Origin: Rhodobacteraceae bacterium HTCC2083
GTDB lineage: Bacteria; Pseudomonadota; Alphaproteobacteria; Rhodobacterales; Rhodobacteraceae
NCBI GenBank assembly: GCA_000156115.1
Contig: DS995276.1
Coordinates: forward strand, 1,191,523 to 1,255,522
Reading direction: 5' to 3'
DNA: 64,000 nucleotides
Shown here: piece after piece, positions 63,239-64,000 of the stretch
How positions within the stretch are numbered: the stretch's first letter is position 1
Layout of the letters: each line of letters begins with the position of its first letter
The notes under the pieces: generated by a model
The model's input: the letters and a program-made list of their open reading frames with translations, nothing else
Told to the model about the DNA's origin: nothing
The model's database searches: none
Translations under genes and position numbers: made by a program

Positions 63239-63793
63239 ATGAACACTAATGCTGCTCAAAACCTTGGTGACGACAAGTCACTTTTGCTTGTGGACGATGA
63301 CGAGCCGTTTCTGCGCCGTCTTGCCAAAGCCATGGAGAAACGTGGCTTTGAGGTCGAAACAGCAGGCTCCGTCGCTGCGGGAAGCGCGATTGCGACAGCG
63401 CGTCCATCTGCTTACGCTGTTGTGGATTTGCGCCTTGAAGATGGGAACGGTTTAGACGTTGTCGAAGTTCTGCGCGAAAAGCGTCCCGATTGTCGTGTGA
63501 TCGTACTGACAGGCTATGGTGCAATCGCAACTGCGGTGGCCGCCGTGAAGATCGGCGCGATTGATTATTTATCCAAGCCCGCGGATGCCAATGATATCAC
63601 CAACGCGCTTTTGGCGAGCGGCGATGAGTTACCACCGCCCCCGGAAAACCCGATGAGTGCGGATCGCGTGCGTTGGGAACATATCCAGCGTGTCTATGAG
63701 TTGTGCGATCGCAATGTCAGCGAAACAGCGCGTCGCTTGAACATGCACCGCCGTACTTTGCAGCGCATTCTTGCCAAGCGCAGCCCGCGTTAG
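63239..63793 (+). CDS. regA: RegA/PrrA/ActR response regulator
   Basis: A 184-residue regulator. The receiver has LLVDDDEPF and phospho-acceptor Asp63 in VVDLRLEDGNG, Lys in LSKPADANDI; a Pro-rich linker (LPPPPENP) leads to a Fis-type helix-turn-helix (NVSETARRLNMHRRTLQRIL). Asp63 has the same number as in Rhodobacter RegA. It is phosphorylated by RegB under reducing conditions and binds many energy-metabolism promoters. Confidence 0.97.
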   Translation: MNTNAAQNLGDDKSLLLVDDDEPFLRRLAKAMEKRGFEVETAGSVAAGSAIATARPSAYAVVDLRLEDGNGLDVVEVLREKRPDCRVIVLTGYGAIATAVAAVKIGAIDYLSKPADANDITNALLASGDELPPPPENPMSADRVRWEHIQRVYELCDRNVSETARRLNMHRRTLQRILAKRSPR

Positions 63794-63796
63794 GGT

Positions 63797-64000
63797 TTAG
63801 AGCTGCATTTCAATCATGGTGCGCACGGCATCTAGGTCGCGTGACAAGTCTTGCGCAATACCTGAGAGCTGCATCAGATCATCGCGTCCTAATCCATTCA
63901 ACGCTTGAACCGTAGAACCTGCGCGCGCCGCACTTGCATTTAGCGATCTTAGAAGAGCTTTACGATAGGTCGCGATGTCATTTGTGCGCGTTTTTAGGGT
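63797..64000 (-). CDS. Unrecognised protein, C-terminal 67 residues (gene runs off the window)
   Basis: An open minus-strand frame enters from the right edge and stops at TAA 63797-63799, three bases after the regA stop. The visible end reads TLKTRTNDIATYRKALLRSLN, then ASAARAGSTVQALNGLGRD and DLMQLSGIAQDLSRDLDAVRTM. It is polar and likely helical or coiled. I recognise no family. Convergence with regA and uninterrupted coding support a real gene. Confidence 0.55.
   Translation of the reverse strand, partial: TLKTRTNDIATYRKALLRSLNASAARAGSTVQALNGLGRDDLMQLSGIAQDLSRDLDAVRTMIEMQL

Noticed and set aside
1-64000. CRISPR arrays, insertion sequences, prophage, tRNA or rRNA genes
   Set aside because: No regularly spaced repeats, transposase or integrase motifs, or clover-leaf-like segments were seen while reading; a tRNAscan or repeat search would be the decisive check.

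Overview
The window looks like core chromosome of a marine alphaproteobacterium of the Roseobacter group (Rhodobacteraceae). The evidence is the RegB/SenC/RegA redox locus, an alpha-type AddAB, HemJ, a LysE/CCA/NUDIX/Hsp33 cluster and the gene order parB-parA-rsmG-mnmG-mnmE-rho-hemJ followed by maf-aroE-coaE-dnaQ-secB. Coding density is high, base composition looks even by eye, and I saw no insertion sequence, prophage, CRISPR array, rRNA or tRNA gene.

The most important landmark is a 386-bp AT-rich gap at 39738-40123 between hemJ and maf. It carries several DnaA-box-like 9-mers and has the flanking gene order known from Caulobacter oriC, so I call it the chromosomal replication origin. Two perfect parS palindromes (in the starts of rsmG and mnmG) and one near-perfect copy (in hemW) lie 3-9 kb to its left, beside parAB. 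Genes next to the origin point away from it on both sides.

Layout. 0-6 kb: nitrilase-family hydrolase, glutaredoxin, ComF, an NDUFAF5-like methyltransferase, ferrochelatase, a tiny secreted/membrane protein, and two L,D-transpeptidases flanking a CAP-domain lipoprotein. 6-15 kb: a decayed voltage-gated sodium channel gene, RlmD-like rRNA methyltransferase, a pair of half-size ABC exporters, LysE, CCA transferase, CoA pyrophosphatase, Hsp33. 15-25 kb: NUDIX, a receiver-PP2C phosphatase divergent from an Hpt protein, SDR, threonine deaminase, argininosuccinate synthase, sulfotransferase-like protein, exported MsrA, ribokinase, malic enzyme. 25-32 kb: MutS, GrpE/HrcA, RNase PH/RdgB/HemW. 32-46 kb: partition, tRNA-modification and origin region, then precursor and cell-wall genes. 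46-60 kb: a long minus-strand block with HslUV (an integral membrane protein gene sits between hslV and hslU), thioredoxin, AddA/AddB, MurU-like, AmgK-like, TsaE and a kinase-less PAS protein. 61-64 kb: RegB, SenC, RegA and the end of one unrecognised gene.

Functional themes are chromosome replication/segregation and repair (oriC, ParAB/parS, MutS, AddAB), haem synthesis (HemH, HemW, HemJ), tRNA/rRNA maturation (CCA, RlmD, RNase PH, MnmE/MnmG, RsmG, TsaE), protein quality control and redox repair (Hsp33, GrpE, HslUV, Trx, Grx, MsrA), envelope remodelling and recycling (L,D-transpeptidases, MltA, MurU/AmgK), and redox or phosphorelay signalling (RegBA, receiver-PP2C, Hpt, PAS protein). No clear novel multi-gene defence or mobile system is present. 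The best candidates for new biology are the membrane protein embedded in hslVU, the kinase-less PAS protein, the 60-residue protein beside hemH, and the reduced origin neighbourhood.
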